Assembly: GCF_024158915.1 (NCBI RefSeq) | Contig: NZ_JAMZGF010000029.1 | Coordinates: forward strand, 1 to 61,100 | From: Chryseobacterium sp. S0630 | GTDB lineage: Bacteria; Bacteroidota; Bacteroidia; Flavobacteriales; Weeksellaceae | Direction: 5' to 3' | Length of the DNA stretch: 61,100 nucleotides | Shown here: positions 54,093-61,100 of the stretch, one piece after another | Layout of the letters: every line of letters starts with the position of its first letter | Position numbering within the stretch: the first letter of the stretch is position 1 | The notes under the pieces: generated by a model | What the model saw: only the letters and a program-made list of their open reading frames with translations | Told to the model about the DNA's origin: nothing | The model's database searches: none | Translations under genes and position numbers: made by a program

Positions 54093-54125
54093 TCAATAGA
54101 AACGGACTTTAGTCAAAAACTTAAA
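54093..54125 (+). repeat. Collapsed copy of the two-hairpin repeat (in 306-bp copy 2)
   Basis: Identical to 53787-53819, 306 bases further along. Confidence 0.6.
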
Positions 54126-54216
54126 TTTAATATTTTTCAACTCCAAAAGTCACAAATGATACTTTCATTAAACACAAATGGCACCAATGTTTTCACTAAT
54201 GACACGAATTTTTATA

Positions 54217-54286
54217 TCAATAGGAACGGACTTTAGTCCGTTTATTAAAATGCTTCAACAATCCATTGGCTTTAGCCAAAACTTAA
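54217..54286 (+). repeat. Complete two-hairpin intergenic repeat
   Basis: TCAATAGGAACGGACT begins the element. Hairpin 1 is AACGGACT (54225-54232) with AGTCCGTT (54235-54242); hairpin 2 is TTGGCT (54266-54271) with AGCCAA (54274-54279); both have a TT loop. AAAACTTAA closes it. This is the clearest of six related copies in the window. Confidence 0.85.
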
Positions 54287-54317
54287 TAATTGTAGAATCC
54301 TTTTGTGGTAAAATATT

Positions 54318-55163
54318 TTACGAGTAAATATGCGATCCTTCCCAACCAACAATCAGCTGTTTCCTATCACTTCCCCAGCGATAGCCACCGAGATGCCCTG
54401 TAGACTGAATCACGCGGTGACATGGGATAAGAAATGCAACCGGATTACTTCCTATAGCCGTTCCAACAGCTCTGGATGCTTTAGGGTTTCCAATTTTTTC
54501 TGCCAGGCTGCCATAAGTAGACAATTTTCCCATGGGAATAGTCAATAGGCTTTCCCATACTTTCAGCTGGAAATCGGTACCTTTTAAGTGTAATTTTATT
54601 GTGTTGAGTTTTGTCCAGTCTTTATCGAATATAGACAATGCATTCTTTTGAAGAGCATCTTGTTTTTCAATAAAAGAAGCATTAGGGAACTTTTGTTTCA
54701 GTTCCCCGAATGCTTTTTCTTTATCGTCTTCAAAAGCCATATAGCAGATTCCTTTTTCTGTAGAAGCTACTAAGATATTTCCGAAAGGACTTTCAGAAAA
54801 ACTGTAATGAATACTGAGGCTTTTTCCTCCGTTTTTATATTCTGCCGGAGACATTCCTTCAATCTTTACAAACAGGTCATGAAGCCTGCTGGTACTGGAA
54901 AATCCTGTCTCATAAGCAGTATCAAACAAACTTGCTTTTTCTTCCTTCAATAAATTTTTAGCATGTTCAAGACTGATGAACTGTAAAAATTTTTTCGGAC
55001 TTGTTCCTGCCCAATCTGTAAAGATCTTCTGAAAATGAGCCGGGCTCAAGTGAATATTCTCTGCCACTTCCTCCAAACTTGGCTGAAGCCTGAAATTGCT
55101 CTGGATATATTCTATCGCTTTGGCAATTCTGTTATAATCTATCTGACTTTGTGTGGACATCAT
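54318..55163 (-). CDS. AraC-type HTH fused to O6-alkylguanine-DNA methyltransferase (Ada-like)
   Basis: The protein has 281 residues. Residues about 10-105 are an AraC helix-turn-helix pair (LEEVAENIHLSPAHFQKIFTDWAGTSPKKFL and TGFSSTSRLHDLFVKIEGMSPAEYK). Residues about 115-281 are the Ogt/MGMT domain, with LKVWESLLTIPMGKLSTYGSLA, the acceptor PCHRV motif (Cys248) and GGYRWG. It transfers alkyl groups from DNA to Cys248 and, like Ada, may activate repair genes. It lacks the N-terminal zinc Cys domain of full Ada, so any signal must come from elsewhere. The partner alkB lies 789 bases downstream. Confidence 0.94.
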   Translation of the reverse strand: MMSTQSQIDYNRIAKAIEYIQSNFRLQPSLEEVAENIHLSPAHFQKIFTDWAGTSPKKFLQFISLEHAKNLLKEEKASLFDTAYETGFSSTSRLHDLFVKIEGMSPAEYKNGGKSLSIHYSFSESPFGNILVASTEKGICYMAFEDDKEKAFGELKQKFPNASFIEKQDALQKNALSIFDKDWTKLNTIKLHLKGTDFQLKVWESLLTIPMGKLSTYGSLAEKIGNPKASRAVGTAIGSNPVAFLIPCHRVIQSTGHLGGYRWGSDRKQLIVGWEGSHIYS

Positions 55164-55230
55164 ATTATTGTTTTTACCTCACAAATTTCCAAAGAATATA
55201 CGGCAGAAAAAATCCGATTCTTGCGGAATA

Positions 55231-56088
55231 TTAGTTGTTGTTATAAATATCGTAGTAAGCAAGCATTTTGTAATATAACTTCGCAGATAAGAAAGCGGTT
55301 GGCTTAGCCATTGGAGAATCCATTAATTCTACAATATCAAATGCCACTACGTTACATTTTTCAAATACTTTTCTTAGTAATTCCAGCGTTGGGTACCATT
55401 GTAACCCACCTGGCTCAGGAGTTCCTGTAGATGGTGCAATAGAAGGATCGAAAGCATCTAAATCAATTGTGATATACACATTTCCTGATACTTTTTCCAA
55501 TACATCATTGATCCAGTTTTCATTGTTTGCGATTTCGTGAGCGAAAAATACTCTTCCTTCCGGTAAATATTCAACTTCTTCAACATCCATAGAACGGATT
55601 CCCACCTGTACTAAGTTATGCTTCTGATTCGCCTCAAAAACTGCACATGCATGGTTGGAAGTAGAACCGTGGAACTCAGGACGTAAGTCTGTGTGAGCAT
55701 CAAACTGAAGAACAGTAAGGTTTTCGAACTTCTCTCCTACCGCACGGATAGAACCGATAGAAACAGAGTGCTCTCCCCCAAAAAGAGTAAATAATTTACC
55801 ATCATTATTCAAAAGTTCTTTTGTTTTCTGATAAACTGCTTCTGTCATTGCTTCCGGTGAAGAATTTTCAGAAACTTCTCCTGCTAAGTAAACTCCCTGT
55901 AGATAAGGTTCTGTTTGAGTTTCAATATCGTAAAGCTCCATGTTTTCAGAAGCGTTTAAGAATAATTCCGGACCTTTATCAGCTCCTTTACCCCATGTTG
56001 AAGTTCCATCGTAAGGAACAGTTACCAACATTACTTTCGAATTCTCTAACGTTGCGTTTTCCTCGGGAATTCCTGCGTATGTTCTCAT
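55231..56088 (-). CDS. speB: Agmatinase
   Basis: The protein has 285 residues. Arginase-family metal ligands are visible: GGEHSVSIG (His), LQFDAHTDLR (DxHxD) and TIDLDAFDPSIAPSTGTPEPGG (DxD). It hydrolyses agmatine to putrescine and urea using two Mn(II). With the arginine decarboxylase at 57155-58549 it completes the two-step route from arginine to putrescine. A -7 element lies 56-63 bases upstream. Confidence 0.92.
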   Translation of the reverse strand: MRTYAGIPEENATLENSKVMLVTVPYDGTSTWGKGADKGPELFLNASENMELYDIETQTEPYLQGVYLAGEVSENSSPEAMTEAVYQKTKELLNNDGKLFTLFGGEHSVSIGSIRAVGEKFENLTVLQFDAHTDLRPEFHGSTSNHACAVFEANQKHNLVQVGIRSMDVEEVEYLPEGRVFFAHEIANNENWINDVLEKVSGNVYITIDLDAFDPSIAPSTGTPEPGGLQWYPTLELLRKVFEKCNVVAFDIVELMDSPMAKPTAFLSAKLYYKMLAYYDIYNNN

Positions 56089-56143
56089 GCTTTATTTAAA
56101 AATTTTAATGTTTTAAAATTGAAATATTGACCACAAAGATACG

Positions 56144-56151
56144 AAGAGTTT
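56144..56151 (-). promoter_or_regulatory. -7 element of speB
   Basis: TATCTTTG on the minus strand (56151-56144) matches TAnnTTTG. The leader would be about 50 bases. No clear -33 TTG. Confidence 0.4.
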
Positions 56152-56276
56152 ATGAGTTGGAGAGTAAGAGTGTAGGAGAGTTTATAGGTATCAGACTTTC
56201 TCTTTACGACCTTTTATCTGCTACCTGTCACCTGCAACCTATCATCTAATCCCTTTCCACTCTCAACTCAAATAGC

Positions 56277-56284
56277 TATTTTTG
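56277..56284 (+). promoter_or_regulatory. -7 element of the HAD gene
   Basis: TATTTTTG matches TAnnTTTG. It contains the in-frame TTG at 56282, which supports starting translation at the ATG at 56300 instead. Confidence 0.45.
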
Positions 56285-56299
56285 TACAAAACTCATTAT

Positions 56300-56959
56300 A
56301 TGCCTTTAAAAGCTGTTCTTTTCGATATGGATGGTGTAATTGTAGATACAGAACCATTGCATAGAAAAGCTTATTTCAAAACGTTTGATGAATTGGAAAT
56401 TGCCGTTTCCGAAGAACTGTACACCTCTTTTACCGGAGCATCAACCAAAAGAGTCTCTGAAACTTTGATTAATGAATTTAATTTAAATCAGACTTATGAA
56501 GACATTGCAGGAATCAAAAGATCTCATTTCAAAGATTATTTTTATAATGATGATGAGTTTGACTTAATTCCCGGAGTAAGAAAACTGATCGAGCATTATC
56601 ACGAAAATGGAATCAAGCTGATTCTGGCTTCTTCTGCTACAATGGTAACTATCAATATGGTTTTTGAAAAATTCGGACTGGAGCAATATTTCAGTGGAAA
56701 AATCAGCGGCGCCGATTTAAAAGAATCAAAACCTCATCCTGAAGTTTTCTTACTGGCGGCAGAAATGTCAGGAGAACCCGTTGAAAACTGTATGGTGATT
56801 GAGGATTCTACCAACGGAATTCTGGCAGCCCACAGAGCAAAAATTTTCTGTGCCGCATACAGAAGTCCACATTCTAAAAATCAGGATTATACTTTGGCAG
56901 ACACTGTGGTTTCTGATTATGAAGATCTGGAACTGGATAAAATTTCAACCTATTTTTAA
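56300..56959 (+). CDS. HAD-IA phosphatase, beta-phosphoglucomutase-like
   Basis: The protein has 219 residues from ATG 56300. Motif I is LFDMDGVIVDTEPLH with the nucleophilic Asp, the cap is alpha-helical (about 20-85), motif II is LILASSAT, and motif III/IV gives ISGADLKESKPHPEVFLLAAE and CMVIEDSTNGILAAHRAK. Members dephosphorylate or isomerise sugar phosphates. The substrate is unknown. Located between two polyamine genes but on the opposite strand, so it is not part of that unit. Confidence 0.92.
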   Translation: MPLKAVLFDMDGVIVDTEPLHRKAYFKTFDELEIAVSEELYTSFTGASTKRVSETLINEFNLNQTYEDIAGIKRSHFKDYFYNDDEFDLIPGVRKLIEHYHENGIKLILASSATMVTINMVFEKFGLEQYFSGKISGADLKESKPHPEVFLLAAEMSGEPVENCMVIEDSTNGILAAHRAKIFCAAYRSPHSKNQDYTLADTVVSDYEDLELDKISTYF

Positions 56960-56964
56960 AATAG

Positions 56965-56991
56965 AAAAGCTCTCAGAATCTGAGAGCTTTT
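56965..56991 (+). terminator. Terminator of the HAD gene
   Basis: AAAAGCTCTCA (56965-56975), loop GAATC, TGAGAGCTTTT (56981-56991). Perfect stem with a T tract. Confidence 0.93.
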
Positions 56992-57007
56992 GTTTTGTAT
57001 ATACTTT

Positions 57008-57152
57008 GTCATCTGAACGAAGTGAAGATTCTTAACTTGACTTAACTCTTAATCAAAAAACTTAATGGTTAAATTGTAAAACATTAAGATTCATTCAGTG
57101 GTTAAGATTATTAAGGTGAGATTGCTTTGTCACTTTCGTTCCTCGCAATGAC
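57008..57152. repeat. Composite of three extragenic repeat types
   Basis: GTCATCTGAACGAAGTGAAG (57008-57027, as 39067-39103) is followed by a TTAAG-rich segment from about 57040 (ACATTAAGATT, TTAAGGTGAG), which resembles the middle of the 306-bp repeat, and then by the inverted GTCATTGCGAGGAGC-type repeat at 57118-57152. No gene lies in this stretch. Confidence 0.55.
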
Positions 57153-57154
57153 TC

Positions 57155-58549
57155 TTATTTATAACCAAGAAGTTTCAAGATATCTTCAGGTTCCTGTTTC
57201 TCACGGAAAATTTCGTATTGCAATTCACCGTTTTCATCTTTCTGAATCAGGACGTGTCTCGGCTGAGGCATCAGACAGTGGTGTACTCCACCGTATCCTC
57301 CGATAGTTTCCTGATATGCTCCGGTGTGGAAAAATCCGATGTACAGAGGTTTTGTATCACTGAAGACCGGTAAATAAATTGCGTTGGTATGCTGTTCTGA
57401 ATTATAATAATCATCCGAGTCACAAGTCAGTCCTCCAAGGAATACTCTCTCATACGTATCTTCCCAACGGTTAAGTGGAAGCATAATAAAGTGTCTTGAG
57501 ATTGCCCAGGTATCAGGAAGAGTGGTCATGAAAGAAGAATCAATCATATTCCATTTTTCTCTGTCGTTCTGACGTTTCTGAGAAATAATTTTGTAAAGGT
57601 TCGCTCCACTTTCTCCTACGGTAAAGCTTCCGAACTCAGTATAGATATTAGGTTCTTCTACTCCTTCCTCTTCACAGAATTTCTTGATCTGAGAAACGAT
57701 TTCTTCTACCATATACTGATAGTCATAGTCAAAGTTTAAAGAAGTTTTGATTGGGAAACCACCTCCGATGTTCAATGAATCTACTTCAGGAGCAATTTTC
57801 TTCAAACGTGCGTATACACGAAGACATTTGTACAATTCGTTCCAGTAGTAAGAAGTATCTTTAATCCCGGTATTGATGAAGAAGTGAAGCATTTTCAATC
57901 TTGCATTCGGGTGTTCTGCGATCTTCTGACTATAGTAAGGAATGATATCTTTATATCCGATTCCTAGTCTTGAGGTATAGAATTCGAACTTCGGTTCTTC
58001 CTCTGATGCAATTCTGATTCCGATATTAAAGGTAGAATCGATGCTTTCCGTAAGTTTATCCAATTCTCTGTAATTGTCAAGAATCGGAGTAATATTTTCA
58101 AAACCACTGTTGATCATATCTGAAATTTTTGTCAGATAATCATCCGTTTTGAAACCATTACAGATTACTTCAATGTTTTTATCTACCTTCTCTTTTTCGT
58201 AAAGAGATTTTACAATATCCATATCATAAGCAGAAGATGTTTCTATCGAAATATCATTCTTTAAAGCTTCTTCCAATACGAAATTGAAATGACTGGATTT
58301 TGTGCAATAGCAATAGGTATAATTCTTTTTATATTCGGTTTTCTCAAAAGCTTCTTTAAACCAGCCTTTCGCTTTCTGAATATTTTGAGAAATTCTCGGC
58401 AGGTAGCTAATCTTTAGCGGAGTGCCAAATTGTTCAACCACATCCATCAATGGAATATCGTGAAACAACAAATTGTTCTCAGAAACATTAAATTCCTCCG
58501 TAGGAAAATATAATGTCTGATCAATAAGTTCCGAGTACTTTATTTTCAT
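57155..58549 (-). CDS. speA: Arginine decarboxylase (SpeA type, short form)
   Basis: The protein has 464 residues, much shorter than the roughly 630-residue enterobacterial SpeA. It has the alanine-racemase-like barrel with YCTKSSHFNFVLEEAL, IETSSAYDMDIV, ICNGFKTDDYL, LNIGGGFPIKTSLNFDYDYQ and TEFGSFTVGESGANLY, and the C-terminal CDSDDYY and YGGVHHCLMPQPRH. It is PLP-dependent and makes agmatine from arginine. With agmatinase downstream (after the HAD gene) it forms the putrescine route; the two are separated by about 1 kb and are not one operon. Confidence 0.92.
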   Translation of the reverse strand: MKIKYSELIDQTLYFPTEEFNVSENNLLFHDIPLMDVVEQFGTPLKISYLPRISQNIQKAKGWFKEAFEKTEYKKNYTYCYCTKSSHFNFVLEEALKNDISIETSSAYDMDIVKSLYEKEKVDKNIEVICNGFKTDDYLTKISDMINSGFENITPILDNYRELDKLTESIDSTFNIGIRIASEEEPKFEFYTSRLGIGYKDIIPYYSQKIAEHPNARLKMLHFFINTGIKDTSYYWNELYKCLRVYARLKKIAPEVDSLNIGGGFPIKTSLNFDYDYQYMVEEIVSQIKKFCEEEGVEEPNIYTEFGSFTVGESGANLYKIISQKRQNDREKWNMIDSSFMTTLPDTWAISRHFIMLPLNRWEDTYERVFLGGLTCDSDDYYNSEQHTNAIYLPVFSDTKPLYIGFFHTGAYQETIGGYGGVHHCLMPQPRHVLIQKDENGELQYEIFREKQEPEDILKLLGYK

Positions 58550-58671
58550 TTCTAAACAAGTGAATTAAGAAATGCAAAATTGCTAAAAAAGTTTCATTTT
58601 TAGGTGTTAAAATTATTATAATTTTAAATAAACCCCCAATATTAAATCTTATAGAAATTTATCTCTGATAA

Positions 58672-59547
58672 TCAATACGTAAACTTTTGAATATATTCAT
58701 TCCTTTTGGCATCTGAAATCCCCAATGCCTGCTGAATATAGACTTCTGTAGAACCATACTTTTTATTGATCTCCCCAAAAGCAGCATCAAGGTATCTTTT
58801 TTCTACCCAACTCAATTTTTCCAGCACCTGTAAATCCATTTTAGGATAGAGGAAATGTAAGGTATTGGCAAGACGTAATCTTTTTTGAACAAGATCTTTT
58901 CTGTAATTATTGGATAAAAGATATTCGTTGTAAATAGTCTCTTTATCAAATTTCAGAATGGTAAGAATTAATGCGGTGGTAATTCCGGTTCTGTCTTTTC
59001 CTGCGGTACAGTGATAAAGAATCGGATCTTTAGATTCCAGAATTTCTGTGATAATCTTTTTTATGGTTTCCGGATTCTCTGTCACATACTCACGATAGAA
59101 ATCAATCATTCTTTTATCTGCATCGGAAGCGTTTACTTTACCTTTAAGAACAAGTTTCCTGGCCTGAGCCAATTGATCTCCTTCATCTTCAAATGCTGAA
59201 TATTTTTTGTAAACTGCTTCTACAGGCATCTGATCCGGTTTTTCAGCAATTTCTTTTGAGTTTCTAAGATCAATAATTTCTTTGATCCCTAGTTTTTCAA
59301 AGTCATCAAAAGATTTCTTCTTAAGCTTATGAAGATGGGCACTTCGGTACAATTTTCCTTCTTTTAAAGTTCTTCCATCTGCATTTTTGATATTTCCTAC
59401 CGTACGGAAATTGGTTACTTTCTTGATATGAATTACTTTTTCAGTTTCATTTTTTCCATATTCGGGTGTTTCAAAATGCTGTGTTTTGCATGAGAAAATA
59501 CAGCATAATGAAATGGTGAAAACTGATATTTTGATTAGTTTATTCAA
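58672..59547 (-). CDS. Lipoprotein tyrosine/dual-specificity phosphatase
   Basis: The protein has 291 residues from TTG 59547 (MNKLIKISVFTISLCCIFSC), needed for a signal sequence ending in a lipobox-like FSC at Cys20. The P-loop is HCTAGKDRTG with the catalytic Cys180, and EIIDLRN carries the usual upstream Asp-Leu-Arg. It resembles the IphP/Tyr_phosphatase family (TNFRTVG, YRSAHLHKL), which dephosphorylate phosphotyrosine proteins, phosphoinositides or related compounds outside the cell membrane. No promoter consensus is evident. Confidence 0.88.
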   Translation of the reverse strand: MNKLIKISVFTISLCCIFSCKTQHFETPEYGKNETEKVIHIKKVTNFRTVGNIKNADGRTLKEGKLYRSAHLHKLKKKSFDDFEKLGIKEIIDLRNSKEIAEKPDQMPVEAVYKKYSAFEDEGDQLAQARKLVLKGKVNASDADKRMIDFYREYVTENPETIKKIITEILESKDPILYHCTAGKDRTGITTALILTILKFDKETIYNEYLLSNNYRKDLVQKRLRLANTLHFLYPKMDLQVLEKLSWVEKRYLDAAFGEINKKYGSTEVYIQQALGISDAKRNEYIQKFTY

Positions 59548-59634
59548 TGGTTTTATTTTATTTGAGAACTTTTAATCGCCCATCAAATCTTTCGATTTAC
59601 CAATCTCTGGTTGGGAATTTAATAAACTCAATTA

Positions 59635-59725
59635 TTAAGTTTTGGCTAAAGCCAATGGATTCATTTTCTTTATTTAAAATGGGCTTCCTTCGTCTAAGCT
59701 CAGGATTATTATCCGTTTCTATTCA
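59635..59725 (+). repeat. Two-hairpin intergenic repeat, diverged
   Basis: AAGTTTTGGCTAAAGCC begins the element (palindrome TTGGCTAAAGCCAA at 59642-59655). The second hairpin has degenerated, and ATCCGTTTCTATTCATC near the end recalls CCGTTTCTATTGATGG of the other copies. Confidence 0.6.
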
Positions 59726-59738
59726 TCACAGATCTAAA

Positions 59739-60386
59739 TTAATAGATTGCAGGATATTCTATCTCCTTGATCCCTACAAAAAACAAAACATCCCCTGATT
59801 CATAATCTATAGAAACCTCATCTTCAACAGCAAAATTCCGGGTTCCGATTCTTGAAGTAATACTTAAGGTTTCATTGGTCAAAGGCCAATTGAGTCCTTT
59901 TGTCGTTATATTATTCACTGATGGAAATGGATAAAGCGAAATCATTCTGTTTTTCACTCCTTTCAGTGTAAAATGATTTGGAATAAAATAATATTCTGAA
60001 AATTCATCATAAAATGTAATATTCATTCGATCCTTGAAGCTATAGGCAACGGTAAGATTTCCAAGAAAATGATCCTGTTCACCTCCGCTTCCTCCGAAAA
60101 CATCAATTTCTGAAAAGCCTCTTTCCTGAATGATTTCCAGCGCTTTATGAAAATCTGTTTTTTCCTGATCTAACGTAAGGATAAATTTTCCCTCATACAT
60201 ATCTTCATCTGATCCGGAATGTGAATCAAAATCACCGGATATAAAATCCAGTTTATCCAAAGGAAATCCCATTCTTTTTAAGTAGTGGAAAGCACCGTCT
60301 GTACAGGCGATCAAACCATAGTTTTCCAGATTGGGTAATGATTTTGGAGCATCTCCGTTGATGAATAGTAATGCTTTATCTCTCAT
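59739..60386 (-). CDS. thiN: Thiamine pyrophosphokinase
   Basis: The protein has 215 residues. The N-terminal catalytic domain has ACTDGAFHYLKRMG, LDFISGDFDS and the conserved GGSGGEQDHFLGNL; the C-terminal beta-domain has GLNWPLTNETLSI and SIDYESGDVLFFV. It converts thiamine to thiamine diphosphate with ATP. It overlaps the upstream adenosyltransferase gene by 11 bases, so the two are translationally coupled although their pathways differ. Confidence 0.9.
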   Translation of the reverse strand: MRDKALLFINGDAPKSLPNLENYGLIACTDGAFHYLKRMGFPLDKLDFISGDFDSHSGSDEDMYEGKFILTLDQEKTDFHKALEIIQERGFSEIDVFGGSGGEQDHFLGNLTVAYSFKDRMNITFYDEFSEYYFIPNHFTLKGVKNRMISLYPFPSVNNITTKGLNWPLTNETLSITSRIGTRNFAVEDEVSIDYESGDVLFFVGIKEIEYPAIY

Positions 60387-60945
60387 TCGGGTTCCAGTAT
60401 TCTTCCGGTTCGTTGTTCAGTTTTGAAATATATCTGGCCAACACAAAAAGATAATCTGAAAGCCTGTTTAAATATTTAATCAATTCGGGACGTACTTCTT
60501 CTGATTCATTCAGAAATACCAATGAACGTTCTGCTCTTCTGCAGATGGTTCTTGCTGCATGTAAAAAAGTTGCCGATTTTCCTCCACCTGGCAGGATAAA
60601 ATACTGAAGCGGTTCCAGTTTTTCATCAAAAGCATCCATCCACTGTTCCAGCTCTTCAATTTCTGTTTCTGAAATAATGATCGGAAGACGTGATTTTCCG
60701 TTGGCAAGCATCAGCTTATCCACAGGGGTTGCAGCCTCTGAACCTACAGTGAATAAATCAAATTGTATTTTCTTCAGCTGTCTCAACACTTCTTCATCTT
60801 CGATATGGCTTTTTGCAATCCCGATGAATGAATTCAGCTCGTCTATATTTCCATAACTGTCTACTCTTGCACTAGCTTTGGAAACTCTTGTTCCACCGTA
60901 TAATGCAGTCTGACCTTTATCTCCTGTCTTTGTATAAATTTTCAT
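60376..60945 (-). CDS. PduO-type cob(I)alamin adenosyltransferase
   Basis: The protein has 189 residues from ATG 60945 (MKIYTKTGDKG); a TTG at 60972 would add nine residues not typical of the family. TKTGDKGQTALYGGTRVSK is the ATP-binding opening, and RTICRRAERSLVFL and NRLSDYLFVLARYI are the other conserved blocks. It adds the adenosyl group to cobalamin for B12-dependent enzymes. It overlaps thiN by 11 bases. Confidence 0.95.
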   Translation of the reverse strand: MKIYTKTGDKGQTALYGGTRVSKASARVDSYGNIDELNSFIGIAKSHIEDEEVLRQLKKIQFDLFTVGSEAATPVDKLMLANGKSRLPIIISETEIEELEQWMDAFDEKLEPLQYFILPGGGKSATFLHAARTICRRAERSLVFLNESEEVRPELIKYLNRLSDYLFVLARYISKLNNEPEEYWNPNER

Positions 60946-61025
60946 AGTACTAAAATACCTTTTTTTATACAATGTAAAAAGTAAAATGTAGTAATAACGT
61001 CCTATTCTATCTGAAAAAAAATTGA

Positions 61026-61050
61026 AGCCGTCTCACAACTGAGGCGGTTT
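61026..61050 (-). terminator. Terminator, probably for a gene right of the window
   Basis: AGCCGTCTCA (61026-61035) pairs with TGAGGCGGT (61040-61048), with wobbles, and is flanked by T on both strands. On the minus strand it ends in a T-rich tract, so it probably ends a minus-strand gene beyond 61100. Confidence 0.55.
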
Positions 61051-61100
61051 TTCTTGTTAAAAAGTAAATAATTTTTATATATTTTGATTTGTTTTTTTTG

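Larger units (their letters stand above)
53558..54218 (+). repeat. 306-bp tandem duplication with a partial third copy
   Basis: Copy 1 is 53558-53863, copy 2 is 53864-54169. By eye they differ at only three bases (AATAAC versus AATGGC near the start, CCCC versus CTCC near the end). A third copy begins at 54170 and is lost about 49 bases later, at 54218. Each full copy includes a shortened form of the two-hairpin repeat. Confidence 0.95.
53529..54317. other. 789-bp repeat region between two alkylation-repair genes
   Basis: No gene is supported. It contains two complete 306-bp direct repeats (53558-54169), a third partial copy and a complete two-hairpin repeat at 54217-54286. The region is AT-rich with many TTAAG/CTTAA words and no open frame of note. 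Confidence 0.9.

Noticed and set aside
53558..54218. CRISPR array
   Set aside because: The direct repeats are 306 bases long and adjacent without spacers.
44..61050. Similar CCGCCTCA/TGAGACGG hairpins at both ends of the window as attachment sites of an integrated element
   Set aside because: They are only similar in the stems, act as terminators, and the region between them holds housekeeping genes and no integrase.

Overview
The window is AT-rich chromosomal DNA of a Flavobacteriia-type Bacteroidota, most likely Chryseobacterium or a close relative (inference). The reasons are type IX secretion (T9SS) tail domains, many SusC/TonB-type outer-membrane barrels, a choice-of-anchor I protein, a HYC_CC_PP-type protein, lipoproteins starting at Cys, and promoters with the Bacteroidota -7 element TAnnTTTG in place of Shine-Dalgarno-rich leaders. 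There is no rRNA, tRNA, insertion sequence, phage or CRISPR array that I can support.

Layout. 0.1-1.2 kb: membrane acyltransferase-like protein (minus). 1.5-8.3 kb: tight four-gene minus-strand operon of TonB receptor, DUF4876-type lipoprotein, DUF6850-type barrel and di-haem peroxidase; its leader shares two sequence words with the leader of the acyltransferase gene. 8.7-12 kb: erythromycin-esterase-like hydrolase and dnaK. 12.2-20.3 kb: minus-strand polymorphic-toxin operon made of a tiny T9SS-tail protein, a 2173-residue SpvB/RHS protein with a toxin-23-like C-terminus, a small secreted candidate immunity protein and a small barrel; a divergent HTH gene sits at 20.5 kb. 21.6-24.5 kb: ppk1-ppx. 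24.6-24.9 kb: repeats, including an 11-copy heptamer array. 24.9-30.2 kb: SDR protein plus a 49-residue membrane peptide, a T9SS choice-of-anchor I protein, a DUF3060 protein and a barstar-domain protein. 30.3-36.8 kb: RND efflux operon with two Cys-rich small proteins, probably metal-related. 37-38.4 kb: Mrp and NifU-type Fe-S proteins. 39-50.6 kb: two TonB-type barrels, GH92 mannosidase, a DAACS transporter with a PhyH-type dioxygenase, and a BON/SH3 pair. 50.8-61 kb: CocE-type hydrolase, AlkB and an AraC-methyltransferase fusion separated by a 306-bp tandem duplication, agmatinase and arginine decarboxylase (arginine to putrescine), HAD phosphatase, lipoprotein tyrosine phosphatase, thiamine pyrophosphokinase and cobalamin adenosyltransferase.

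The most interesting parts are the toxin operon with its separate secretion-tail gene, the four-gene TonB/peroxidase operon with its palindromic leader, and the families of structured intergenic repeats, one of which lies between the two alkylation-repair genes. All family names are from recognition of motifs and overall sequence; no database search was run.
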